Assembly: GCA_020630305.1 (NCBI GenBank) | Contig: JAHDBQ010000020.1 | Location: 3,740 to 9,128 of the forward strand | Source: Alphaproteobacteria bacterium | Lineage (GTDB): Bacteria > Pseudomonadota > Alphaproteobacteria > Rickettsiales > Rickettsiaceae | Length of the DNA stretch: 5,389 nt | Reading direction: 5' to 3' | In this document: in pieces, positions 1 through 5,389 of the stretch | Layout of the letters: every line of letters starts with the position of its first letter | Numbering within the stretch: the stretch's first letter is position 1 | Notes under the pieces: generated by a model | The model's input: only the letters and a program-made list of their open reading frames with translations | The model's database searches: none | Told to the model about the DNA's origin: nothing | Made by a program: the position numbers and the translations under genes

Positions 1-38
1 CAAACCCCAAAAGCAAAATTTTTTTTGCCCCATTAATT

Positions 39-60
39 TATATAGTAAATGTACTATATA
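39..60. repeat. 9-bp inverted repeat with 4-nt spacer
   Basis: The arms TATATAGTA (39-47) and TACTATATA (52-60) are perfect reverse complements around the spacer AATG. The element is almost all A/T with no adjacent T tract, so it does not look like a terminator. It lies in gene-free sequence left of the leftward gene's terminator. It could be an operator for a gene outside the window or simply AT-rich sequence; nothing here decides. Confidence 0.4.
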
Positions 61-85
61 GTAAGTTACTGTAATTTAGTTCAAT

Positions 86-124
86 AAAAAAACTACCCTA
101 AAAATGTTGAAGGGTAGTTTTTTT
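86..124 (-). terminator. Rho-independent terminator, bidirectional
   Basis: A 14-bp perfect stem pairs 86-99 with 111-124 around an 11-nt loop (100-110). The core ACTACCCT/AGGGTAGT is flanked by an A run on one side and a T run on the other, so transcripts from either strand end in a U tract. It lies about 45 nt beyond the stop of the leftward Ala-rich gene (168-593) and is its natural terminator. It could also stop transcription entering from the left on the plus strand. Confidence 0.82.
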
Positions 125-125
125 T

Positions 126-151
126 AAGGGAGAATAATTTAAATCTCCTTT
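126..151 (+). repeat. Small second hairpin followed by T's
   Basis: The stem pairs 126-133 with 144-151 (core GGAGA/TCTCC, one G-T wobble in the arm) around a 10-nt A/T loop. A short T run overlaps its right end (149-154). Read on the plus strand it resembles a weak terminator placed directly after the stronger hairpin at 86-124. It may act as a back-up against plus-strand readthrough into the 3' end of the leftward gene. Only the pairing is seen; the function is inferred. Confidence 0.4.
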
Positions 152-167
152 TTTAAGAAAAATATTC

Positions 168-593
168 TTATTCAGATTTCACTGCATCTACTGCAGCATC
201 TACCGCATCAGTTGCTTCCGCAGCAGCGTCTTTGGCAGCATCAGTTGCTTCTGTAGCGGCTTCAGTAGCCTTTTCTTCAGCGCCAGTAGTTTCTGTTACA
301 GCACCGCTTACAGCATCTTTTGCGGAATCTACAGCATCAGTTGTAGCATCTTTAACAGCATCAACAGCGCCAGTAGCGGCATCGCTTGCTGCATCTGTTA
401 CAGTACCAGCTGCATCTTTAACAGCTTCTGTTGTTGTTTCAGCAACAGAACCAGCTGCATCTTTAACCGCGTTTGTTAGTGTACCAGTTAAAGAAGAATC
501 TTCTGTACCTGCATCATTTGCAGATTTTTTGCTAAACATGAAAATAACTGTAATAGCTACAGCTAGAATTAATAATAGTTTTGTCTTGCTCAT
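168..593 (-). CDS. Ala/Asp/Thr-rich repetitive protein with N-terminal membrane segment
   Basis: I do not recognise a named family for this 141-residue protein. Residues 6-20 form one hydrophobic segment (LLLILAVAITVIFMF) with lysines before it (K3, K5) and after it (K22, K23), consistent with a signal anchor; no lipobox cysteine exists. From about residue 40 the chain is almost entirely A, D, T, V, K, E and G in degenerate repeats. AVKDAAG occurs at 42-48 and 57-63 (15 apart), and AVKDA/SAKDA at 79-83 and 90-94 (11 apart). Such composition favours an amphipathic, partly disordered helix like that of LEA-like or apolipoprotein-like proteins. It probably projects from the inner membrane into the periplasm, but the lysines on both sides leave the topology open. 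The start at 591-593 is needed to include the membrane segment, yet no Shine-Dalgarno sequence precedes it. The gene stands alone, divergent from mnmA, and ends at the hairpin at 86-124. Low sequence complexity makes it somewhat less certain as a gene than its neighbours. Confidence 0.75.
   Translation of the reverse strand: MSKTKLLLILAVAITVIFMFSKKSANDAGTEDSSLTGTLTNAVKDAAGSVAETTTEAVKDAAGTVTDAASDAATGAVDAVKDATTDAVDSAKDAVSGAVTETTGAEEKATEAATEATDAAKDAAAEATDAVDAAVDAVKSE
405..467. repeat. 18-bp direct repeat within the Ala-rich gene
   Basis: The 18-bp sequence ACCAGCTGCATCTTTAAC occurs identically at 405-422 and 450-467, a period of 45 bp or 15 codons. It encodes the VKDAAG copies of the repetitive tail on the minus strand. 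Identity at the DNA level, not just the protein level, suggests recent duplication or ongoing repeat-length change within the gene. Confidence 0.7.
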
Positions 594-609
594 AATAATA
601 ATTATTATT
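594..609. repeat. 16-bp perfect AT palindrome abutting a start codon
   Basis: Positions 594-609 read the same on both strands (AATAATAATTATTATT) and touch the ATG of the leftward gene (591-593). The ribosome-binding position is therefore all A/T, with no Shine-Dalgarno motif. It could be a binding site, a weak self-pairing element near the start, or simple-sequence drift in an AT-rich spacer. Confidence 0.55.
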
Positions 610-664
610 TAAATTAAATAAATACAAAGTCACCTTAAACAATTAGGGCAACCACAAGATTAAC

Positions 665-693
665 CTTATAACACACTAAGTTTTGCAAAACAA
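665..693 (-). promoter_or_regulatory. Candidate promoter of the Ala-rich gene
   Basis: On the minus strand TTGTTT (688-693) and TATAAG (665-670) are separated by 17 nt. The -10 box matches the sigma-70 consensus at five of six positions and the -35 box at three of six. Transcription would start near 658, giving a leader of about 65 nt. The palindrome at 680-691 overlaps the -35 box and spacer. Other weak AT-rich matches exist nearer the gene, so this is only the best of several. Confidence 0.35.
680..691. promoter_or_regulatory. 12-bp palindrome, possible operator
   Basis: GTTTTGCAAAAC is a perfect palindrome in the middle of the divergent intergenic region. It overlaps the candidate leftward promoter and lies 55 bp upstream of the -35 box for mnmA. 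Position and symmetry fit a small dimeric regulator, but no regulator is identified and a 12-bp palindrome rich in A/T can arise by chance. Confidence 0.3.
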
Positions 694-745
694 GGTAAAT
701 AATAAAATTGGAAGATATTATTCGTTAAAAAAACGACATTAGTGA

Positions 746-774
746 TTGATTTGCTTTAAAAAGTTTAATATAAT
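746..774 (+). promoter_or_regulatory. Sigma-70-type promoter for mnmA and downstream genes
   Basis: TTGATT (746-751) and a perfect TATAAT (769-774) are separated by exactly 17 nt, close to the vegetative sigma consensus. Transcription would begin around 781, leaving a leader of about 31 nt before the ATG at 812. This explains why the reading frame is open upstream to a TTG at 746: that TTG is the -35 box, not a start codon. Confidence 0.72.
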
Positions 775-811
775 CCGCAAAAATTTATATTTAAGAGTTA
801 AACAAATAATC

Positions 812-1897
812 ATGTGCAATAAAGATAAAACCATTGTAGTTGCAATGTCAGGCGGGGTTGATAGCTCAGTAGTAGCAGGCATGATGCACACGGCTGGCTA
901 TAATGTTATTGGCATTACGCTACAGCTTTACGATCATGGCATGGCTTTGCAGAAGAAAGGGGCTTGCTGCGCAGGTCAGGATATTTACGATGCCAAGATG
1001 GTGGCTGATAAGCTGGGGTTCCCGCATTACGTATTTGACTATGAGAGCAAATTCAAACAAGATGTAATTGATGATTTTGCTGATAGCTATATGCGCGGTG
1101 AAACTCCCCTGCCGTGCGTGAGATGCAATCAATCGGTAAAATTCAAAGATCTGCTGAAAGCTGCAAAAGACCTAAATGCCGACGCACTTGCTACTGGCCA
1201 TTATGTGCAAAAAATAATGACTGATAATGGGCCGGAGTTGCACCGCGGTGCAAGTGAAGATAAAGACCAAAGCTATTTTTTATTTTCGACAACTAAAGAG
1301 CAGTTAGATTACTTAATGTTTCCACTTGGTGGCCAAGAGAAAGAAGAAACACGCAAATTAGCTCATGAAATGGGGCTTGATGTCGCTAATAAACCTGACA
1401 GCCAAGATATTTGTTTTGTGCCGAACGGCAATTACCGAGATATTATAAATAAAATTCGCCCTGGCGCTAATAAGCCTGGTAAATTTATGCATATTGATGG
1501 TTTTGAACTAGGCGAGCATAAGGGTATTATCAATTATACTGTTGGACAAAGAAAAGGACTTGGCATTGCTTACGGCGAGCCAATTTATGTAATAAAAATT
1601 GACCCAGAAAATAATATAGTGTATGTTGGTCCTGACTCTGCGCTTGTAAAAACACAATTTTTGCTAAAAGATGTTAACTGGCTGGCTTCAGATAAAGAAA
1701 TAGACCAGCTTAAAGTAGTGGTTAAAATCAGATCCACCACCCCTGGTATAAAAGCTAGGGTTTCGTTAACTGAAGATAAGCAAATCCAGGTTACGCTCCT
1801 TGAAGAAGAGAAGGCAATTACTCCTGGGCAAGCTTGTGTTTTTTATCAAGATTCCAGAGTATTGGGTGGCGGTTGGATCACCAGAGAAATTAAATAA
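812..1897 (+). CDS. mnmA: tRNA-specific 2-thiouridylase MnmA
   Basis: MnmA adds sulfur to C2 of the wobble uridine U34 in the tRNAs for Lys, Glu and Gln in the cytoplasm. It activates the base with ATP and takes persulfide sulfur from a relay that begins at a cysteine desulfurase. The 361-residue product has the family's usual length. The PP-loop SGGVDSS is at residues 13-19. The nucleophilic cysteine C102 sits in TPLPCVRCNQSVKF, followed by ATGHY (127-131) and DKDQSYFL (150-157). The second catalytic cysteine C201 sits in SQDICF, and QRKGLG lies further on. CCAGQDI (52-58) and C102-x-x-C105 resemble alphaproteobacterial rather than enterobacterial MnmA. The frame is open 22 codons upstream to a TTG, but that lies in the promoter, so the ATG at 812 is chosen; its ribosome site is weak (AAGAG about 14 nt away). 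It is the first gene of a plus-strand run, with the permease 14 nt downstream. All key residues are present. Confidence 0.97.
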   Translation: MCNKDKTIVVAMSGGVDSSVVAGMMHTAGYNVIGITLQLYDHGMALQKKGACCAGQDIYDAKMVADKLGFPHYVFDYESKFKQDVIDDFADSYMRGETPLPCVRCNQSVKFKDLLKAAKDLNADALATGHYVQKIMTDNGPELHRGASEDKDQSYFLFSTTKEQLDYLMFPLGGQEKEETRKLAHEMGLDVANKPDSQDICFVPNGNYRDIINKIRPGANKPGKFMHIDGFELGEHKGIINYTVGQRKGLGIAYGEPIYVIKIDPENNIVYVGPDSALVKTQFLLKDVNWLASDKEIDQLKVVVKIRSTTPGIKARVSLTEDKQIQVTLLEEEKAITPGQACVFYQDSRVLGGGWITREIK

Positions 1898-1911
1898 AAT
1901 AGGTATTCAAA

Positions 1912-3309
1912 ATGAATTTCTTTAAAAAACAAGATTTTGCTACTATCAAAGCAGCAAGTAAATCAAGCGGTCTTGAAAAAACATTAACAGCAATGGACCT
2001 AATAATGCTGGGTCTTGGCGGAATTATTGGAACTGGTGTGTTCGCTCTTACAGGTATGGTAGCGGCAGAAAATGCTGGCCCAGCCGTCACCATGTCATAC
2101 GCACTTGCTGGCCTTACTTGTATTTTTGTTGCGCTTGCATATACCGAACTTGCTTCGATGCTTCCGGCCTCCGGTAGTGTTTACACATATTCATATGTCG
2201 GTCTTGGAGAAATCTTTGCCTGGATAATTGGCGGTGTACTTATAGTTGAATTTAGCTTTGCTTCAGCCGCAGTTGCTGGGGTATGGTCTAAGTATGTTCA
2301 GGGGATATTAACATCCGCAGGTGTGGAACTTAGCCCAATACTACTAAATGCACCATCAGAAGGCGGAGTAATGAATTTACCTGCAGTCCTTATTGTGCTA
2401 TTAGTTGGCTTTATGCTTTATCGCGGAACTAAAGAAAGCAAGAGGCTTAATAACGTGTTAGTAGTTATAAAAATTGCAGCAATTTTTGCATTTATATTCA
2501 TTGGAGCTCCTAAATTTGACGCAACCAACTGGGAGAATTTTATGCCCCATGGTTTTGACGATGTCGCTAGAGGAGCTGGAGTGTTATTCTTTGCTTTTAC
2601 CGGTTTTGGTACGCTAGCTGCGACAGCTGAAGAATGTAAAAACCCGAAGCGTGATTTAACAATCGGCATTATTATGTCTTTAGTTATTTCAACATCTCTA
2701 TATATTGTATTTGCAGCTGTTTTAACTGGCATGGTGCCATATACTGAACTTGGTAGAGCAGATGCAGTGGCTTATGCGCTAACTAAAAATGGTAGTAATT
2801 TTGGCTCTGCTTTAATTGCGACTGGCGCGGTTGCTGGTATGACAGGCGTTATTATGATGAATATTTACGGCCAGTCTAGAATATTTTATGTTATAGCGCG
2901 CGATGGACTTCTGCCGAAACCCCTTGCTAAGCTACACCATAAATATGACAGCCCATATATTAACATTATGTTCTTTGCGATCGTGATTGCAATTATGGCG
3001 GCGTTTATTCCTTATAATATTCTGGCTCAGCTTTCTAGTATGGCAGCTTTAACAGATTACATAGCTGTTGCTGTTATCGTAATGCTATTTAGATTAAAAA
3101 GACCAGAAGCAGACAGGCCATTTAAATGCCCCGCCCTATTTGTGATTGCACCAATTGCACTTCTTGCTTGTATTTATTTGTTAATGGGCCAGATAGTTAA
3201 GGAAGGCAATTTGCTACTTTCTGGAAAGATTTTCTTGAGCTGGGTAGCGGTAATATTCTTCTTATATTTAGTGAAGAAGCCGTTATTTGGAACTGAAACT
3301 TCTTTTTAG
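1912..3309 (+). CDS. APC-superfamily amino acid permease, cationic amino acid transporter (CAT) type
   Basis: This is a 465-residue inner-membrane secondary transporter expected to import amino acids. It has about 12 hydrophobic segments, roughly at 30-50, 57-77, 100-124, 155-170, 181-198, 222-240, 250-274, 297-327, 350-366, 378-394, 408-427 and 438-454. The substrate-binding glycine loop GGIIGTGVF (36-44) lies in the first. The CAT-subfamily signature FAFTGFGTLAATAEECKNP is at 227-245, GQSRIFYVIARDGLLPKPLA at 320-339, and the RPF motif before segment 11 at 402-404. These resemble YfnA/GkApcT-like CAT proteins; the family label does not prove a cationic substrate. The ATG at 1912 has an AGG 8 nt upstream, and the gene follows mnmA by 14 nt, so the two are very likely cotranscribed. 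The length is normal and the frame intact. The frame after its TAG remains open into the broken gene at 3310-3724. Confidence 0.93.
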   Translation: MNFFKKQDFATIKAASKSSGLEKTLTAMDLIMLGLGGIIGTGVFALTGMVAAENAGPAVTMSYALAGLTCIFVALAYTELASMLPASGSVYTYSYVGLGEIFAWIIGGVLIVEFSFASAAVAGVWSKYVQGILTSAGVELSPILLNAPSEGGVMNLPAVLIVLLVGFMLYRGTKESKRLNNVLVVIKIAAIFAFIFIGAPKFDATNWENFMPHGFDDVARGAGVLFFAFTGFGTLAATAEECKNPKRDLTIGIIMSLVISTSLYIVFAAVLTGMVPYTELGRADAVAYALTKNGSNFGSALIATGAVAGMTGVIMMNIYGQSRIFYVIARDGLLPKPLAKLHHKYDSPYINIMFFAIVIAIMAAFIPYNILAQLSSMAALTDYIAVAVIVMLFRLKRPEADRPFKCPALFVIAPIALLACIYLLMGQIVKEGNLLLSGKIFLSWVAVIFFLYLVKKPLFGTETSF

Positions 3310-3724
3310 AAGTGCTATGTTTTTGACTATAAATCTCATGCAGGATATAGCCTTGTAAATGTACAAGAAATTAATGCACATGAGGTTATTGAATCGTGTA
3401 GCAAGAAGTTACTAAATGATTTAGATAGTTTTGTTAGTAAAAACTGGTTATTTAGGCTATTTGGAGTAAGTGATAAACAAAAAAATATTGAAGATGGCGC
3501 GATTATATATGGTGTTTTAAAAGATGTTTCTCCAATAATAGGTCAATATGTATTTTTAAATCTAGCGCAAGAAGCAATTGAAGTATTAATGGCTGATAAA
3601 AAATATTGACAATAGCCATATTGAGCTTCTAGATGAGTATAGACCTCGCATAGTTGAACTGCAAGATGATGCTGACAAGATAGATCTCTTAGCAGAGAAC
3701 ACTGCAGATAATTTAAATGAATAA
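3310..3724 (+). pseudogene. Broken unrecognised gene: no start codon, frameshift at an A6 run
   Basis: After the permease stop the same frame stays open for 99 codons to a TGA at 3607-3609. At the A6 run 3598-3603 a second frame takes over and continues to a TAA at 3722-3724. Removing one A joins them into about 137 codons running ...LMADKKNIDNSHIELLDE... The second half has no start of its own: its frame is closed by a TAA at 3587-3589 and holds no ATG, so a separate gene is unlikely. The first half has no ATG, GTG or TTG before an ATG at 3589, so the 5' end is also missing or mutated. The predicted product is soluble, mixed-charge and mostly helical. It includes FVSKNWLFRLFGVSDKQ in the middle and an acidic end (LQDDADKIDLLAENTADNL). 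I do not recognise it. Most likely it is a decaying gene; expression by transcriptional slippage at the A run or by a programmed +1 shift cannot be excluded. An ATG in another frame at 3317 reaches a stop after 13 codons. Confidence 0.62.
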
Positions 3725-3729
3725 AGAAT

Positions 3730-3789
3730 ATGCCAAACAAAATAATCATAAGTAATTTCGGCAAAACAACAATTGGAGTTGATGAATGA
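3730..3789 (+). CDS. 19-codon open frame coupled to the ABC-F gene, possible leader peptide
   Basis: An ATG at 3730 opens a frame encoding MPNKIIISNFGKTTIGVDE that stops with a TGA at 3787-3789. The stop overlaps the ABC-F start codon as ATGA, the classic arrangement for translational coupling. The ATG lies 5 nt after the broken gene's stop, with AAAGA close upstream as a weak ribosome site. Some ABC-F antibiotic-resistance genes are controlled by short upstream frames; whether this one is translated is unknown. It may equally be a chance frame, since 19 codons is short and the ABC-F gene has its own good Shine-Dalgarno sequence inside it. Confidence 0.33.
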   Translation: MPNKIIISNFGKTTIGVDE

Positions 3790-5345
3790 TTTCTGTTCAA
3801 GGCCTTGAATATTATATTAAAGGCCGCAAGCTATTAGACAACGTTAATTTTCAAGTCACGAACAATCAGCATATTGGTTTGATTGGCAGAAACGGTACTG
3901 GTAAATCTACTATATTTAATCTGATTCTTGGCAATATTGAGTCTGATGGTGGAAAGATTGAAATTTCTAAAAATTACAAGATTTTAGAAATTAAGCAGGA
4001 ACTTCCAAATGGCCAGCATACTGCCATGCAGCATTTGTTGATGCAAAACAAAGAGAGATACGATTTATTTCAAGAGCTTGAGTCGTGCGAAGACGCAAGC
4101 AAAATAGCTGAAATATATGAAAAATTAATTGAAATGGATGCTTTTGCTGTAGAAGCAAAAGCTGCAAAAATATTGAATGGTCTTGGTATACCAGAGAACG
4201 TGCAAAACGAAAAGATGCAACATCTGTCTGGTGGTTTAAAAATGAGAGTTGCTCTGGCTGCGTTATTATTTCAGGAACCTGATTTATTATTATTAGATGA
4301 ACCAACAAATCATTTGGATTTTGAAACAATTCAATGGTTACAAGGTTTTTTAAAAAAATATCCCAAAAGCTTTATTTTAATTTCTCACGACAAGAACTTT
4401 ATTAATCACTGTGTTGATTCAATCTTTCATATAAAAGATGCTAAGATAACTAGCTATATGGGTAATTATGATACCTTTATAAAAACATATAATTTAAAGC
4501 AACAGAACAGCATTGCATATAATGAAAAATTAGGCAAAAAACGTGATGATATGATGGCTTTTGTGCATAGATTTAAGGCCAAGGCGTCAAAAGCAAAGCA
4601 AGCTCAGAGCCGTCTAAAAATGATCGAGAAAATGGAGTTTCTAGATGTTGACCAGGCAGAAAATAGTATTACACTAAATTTCCTAAAACCTCAGAAGGTC
4701 TCTCCTCCTATTATTCAGTATGAAAAAACTTCTTTAGGCTATGAAGATAAAACGATATTGCATAATTTAACAGGAATGCTCTACCCATATGATAAAATAG
4801 GCTTAATCGGAGAAAACGGAAAAGGGAAAACTACTTTTGCTAAATTCCTTGCAAAAGAATTAAAGCAGCTAAAAGGCACAAGAGATGAAAGTGCTGGCTT
4901 GAAAATTGGTTATTATAAACAAGATTGTATTGATGATATAAAGCCAGGCACAACTATATATGATTATATAAAAGATACTTTAAATAGCGATAAAGTTAAT
5001 GACCATTTTATTAGAACTCATATGGGCAGATTTGGCTTCTCTAATTTCAACAAAGATCAAAAAATTCATGAGCTATCTGGAGGAGAAAAAGCAAGGTTAA
5101 TATTTGCTGGCCTAACCTTTGAAAATCCTAATCTACTAATTTTAGATGAACCAACAAACCACCTAGATATAGAAATGAGAGAATCGCTAGTTATGTCTCT
5201 TAACCAGTATGAAGGAGCGGTTATTTTAATCACTCATGATAGATTTTTATTAGAGCACGTAGTAGACAAGCTTTGGCTAGTAAAAGATGGAAAAATTAAA
5301 GAATATGAAGGCGATATTGAGCAATATAAAAAATCTTCGATCTAA
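3786..5345 (+). CDS. ABC-F family ATPase, YheS-like, translation factor
   Basis: This is a soluble 519-residue protein with two ABC nucleotide-binding domains and no membrane segments. Domain 1 has Walker A GRNGTGKST (34-42), signature LSGG (147-150), Walker B LLLLDE with D171/E172, and switch H201. Domain 2 has Walker A GENGKGKTT (342-350), signature LSGG (430-433), Walker B with D454/E455, and H484. Both Walker B motifs read DEPTNHLD, which marks ABC-F. The basic helical linker between them (about 235-295) contains FKAKASKAKQAQSRLKMIEKM-like sequence, closest to E. coli YheS. Family members bind the ribosomal E site and use ATP to relieve stalled or drug-bound states; the exact role here is inference. 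It ends soon after domain 2, so it lacks the C-terminal extension of YheS or Uup. The ATG at 3786 has GGAG 7 nt upstream (3775-3778) and overlaps the TGA of a 19-codon frame. No convincing promoter is visible just upstream, so cotranscription with the permease is likely. Confidence 0.95.
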   Translation: MISVQGLEYYIKGRKLLDNVNFQVTNNQHIGLIGRNGTGKSTIFNLILGNIESDGGKIEISKNYKILEIKQELPNGQHTAMQHLLMQNKERYDLFQELESCEDASKIAEIYEKLIEMDAFAVEAKAAKILNGLGIPENVQNEKMQHLSGGLKMRVALAALLFQEPDLLLLDEPTNHLDFETIQWLQGFLKKYPKSFILISHDKNFINHCVDSIFHIKDAKITSYMGNYDTFIKTYNLKQQNSIAYNEKLGKKRDDMMAFVHRFKAKASKAKQAQSRLKMIEKMEFLDVDQAENSITLNFLKPQKVSPPIIQYEKTSLGYEDKTILHNLTGMLYPYDKIGLIGENGKGKTTFAKFLAKELKQLKGTRDESAGLKIGYYKQDCIDDIKPGTTIYDYIKDTLNSDKVNDHFIRTHMGRFGFSNFNKDQKIHELSGGEKARLIFAGLTFENPNLLILDEPTNHLDIEMRESLVMSLNQYEGAVILITHDRFLLEHVVDKLWLVKDGKIKEYEGDIEQYKKSSI

Positions 5346-5380
5346 AAGCGCGATTGAAACATAGCGGATTAGTGATTTTT

Positions 5381-5387
5381 AGGGGAG
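5381..5387 (+). promoter_or_regulatory. Shine-Dalgarno-like sequence for a gene beyond the window
   Basis: AGGGGAG at 5381-5387 is the strongest ribosome-binding match in the window and comes 36 nt after the ABC-F stop. No start codon at proper distance is visible before the sequence ends, so the gene it would serve begins just outside. The 5346-5380 spacer shows no terminator, so that gene may belong to the same transcript. Confidence 0.35.
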
Positions 5388-5389
5388 TG

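Noticed and set aside
232..612. Plus-strand frame of 126 codons, Ala/Ser/Val-rich
   Set aside because: It is the antisense shadow of the Ala-rich minus-strand gene; repeated alanine codons leave the opposite strand free of stops. It has no ribosome site, and its end is a run of isoleucines from the AT palindrome.
920..1132. Minus-strand frame inside mnmA, and similar ones inside the permease (1890-2093, 2418-2732) and the ABC-F gene (3991-4329)
   Set aside because: All lie antisense within well-supported genes and show no independent coding signal.
3352..3367. Hairpin CTTGTA-AATG-TACAAG after the permease as a terminator
   Set aside because: The stem is only 6 bp with one G-C pair at most per few bases, has no T tract, and lies inside the open frame of the broken gene.
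3589..3609. Seven-codon frame from the ATG at 3589 as a separate small gene
   Set aside because: It is only the end of the first half of the broken gene, and no ribosome site precedes it.
3606..3635. TTGACA (3606-3611) as the -35 box of a promoter for the ABC-F gene
   Set aside because: The -35 match is perfect, but no good -10 box follows at 16-18 nt; the best is TAGATG at 18 nt. It could still be a weak internal promoter, but the sequence alone does not support listing it.
3543..3800. Minus-strand frame of 85 codons across the broken gene and the ABC-F start
   Set aside because: It runs opposite to all neighbours, has no promoter or ribosome site, overlaps the start of a certain gene, and its translation resembles no protein I know. 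The plus-strand frames over the same region are more protein-like.

Overview
The window comes from an AT-rich bacterial chromosome, most probably an alphaproteobacterium of the Rickettsiales type. This rests on the base composition, the MnmA sequence (the CCAGQDI and TPLPCVRCNQ motifs are typical of alphaproteobacterial and rickettsial MnmA), the low coding density around a decaying gene, and a cationic-amino-acid-type permease such as intracellular alphaproteobacteria use to import host amino acids. The assignment is made by eye, not by a database search.

Layout. Positions 1-167 hold no gene. They contain a series of inverted repeats, including a strong T-flanked hairpin (86-124) that ends the leftward gene. 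Positions 168-593 (minus strand) encode a 141-residue protein with one N-terminal hydrophobic segment and a long Ala/Asp/Thr/Lys-rich repetitive tail. Positions 594-811 are a divergent intergenic region. It carries a near-consensus promoter for the rightward genes, a weaker candidate promoter for the leftward gene, a 12-bp palindrome in that second promoter, and a 16-bp AT palindrome directly upstream of the leftward start codon.

From 812 onward everything runs on the plus strand. The order is mnmA (tRNA U34 2-thiolation, 812-1897), an APC-superfamily amino acid permease 14 nt later (1912-3309), a broken unrecognised gene (3310-3724), a 19-codon open frame (3730-3789) and an ABC-F ATPase (3786-5345) whose ATG overlaps the small frame's stop as ATGA. 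No terminator is visible between mnmA and the end of the ABC-F gene, so one transcript from the 746-774 promoter could cover them all. A strong Shine-Dalgarno-like sequence at the right edge suggests another plus-strand gene just outside the window.

MnmA and the ABC-F protein both act on translation (wobble-base modification, and action at the ribosomal E site or in stall relief), and the permease supplies amino acids. That is a plausible housekeeping grouping, but a functional link is inference. The least ordinary parts are the broken gene at 3310-3724, whose two halves lie in different frames joined at an A6 run and which has no start codon, and the tiny ATGA-coupled frame ahead of the ABC-F gene. 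I found no evidence of a new multi-gene system, CRISPR array, tRNA or mobile element.
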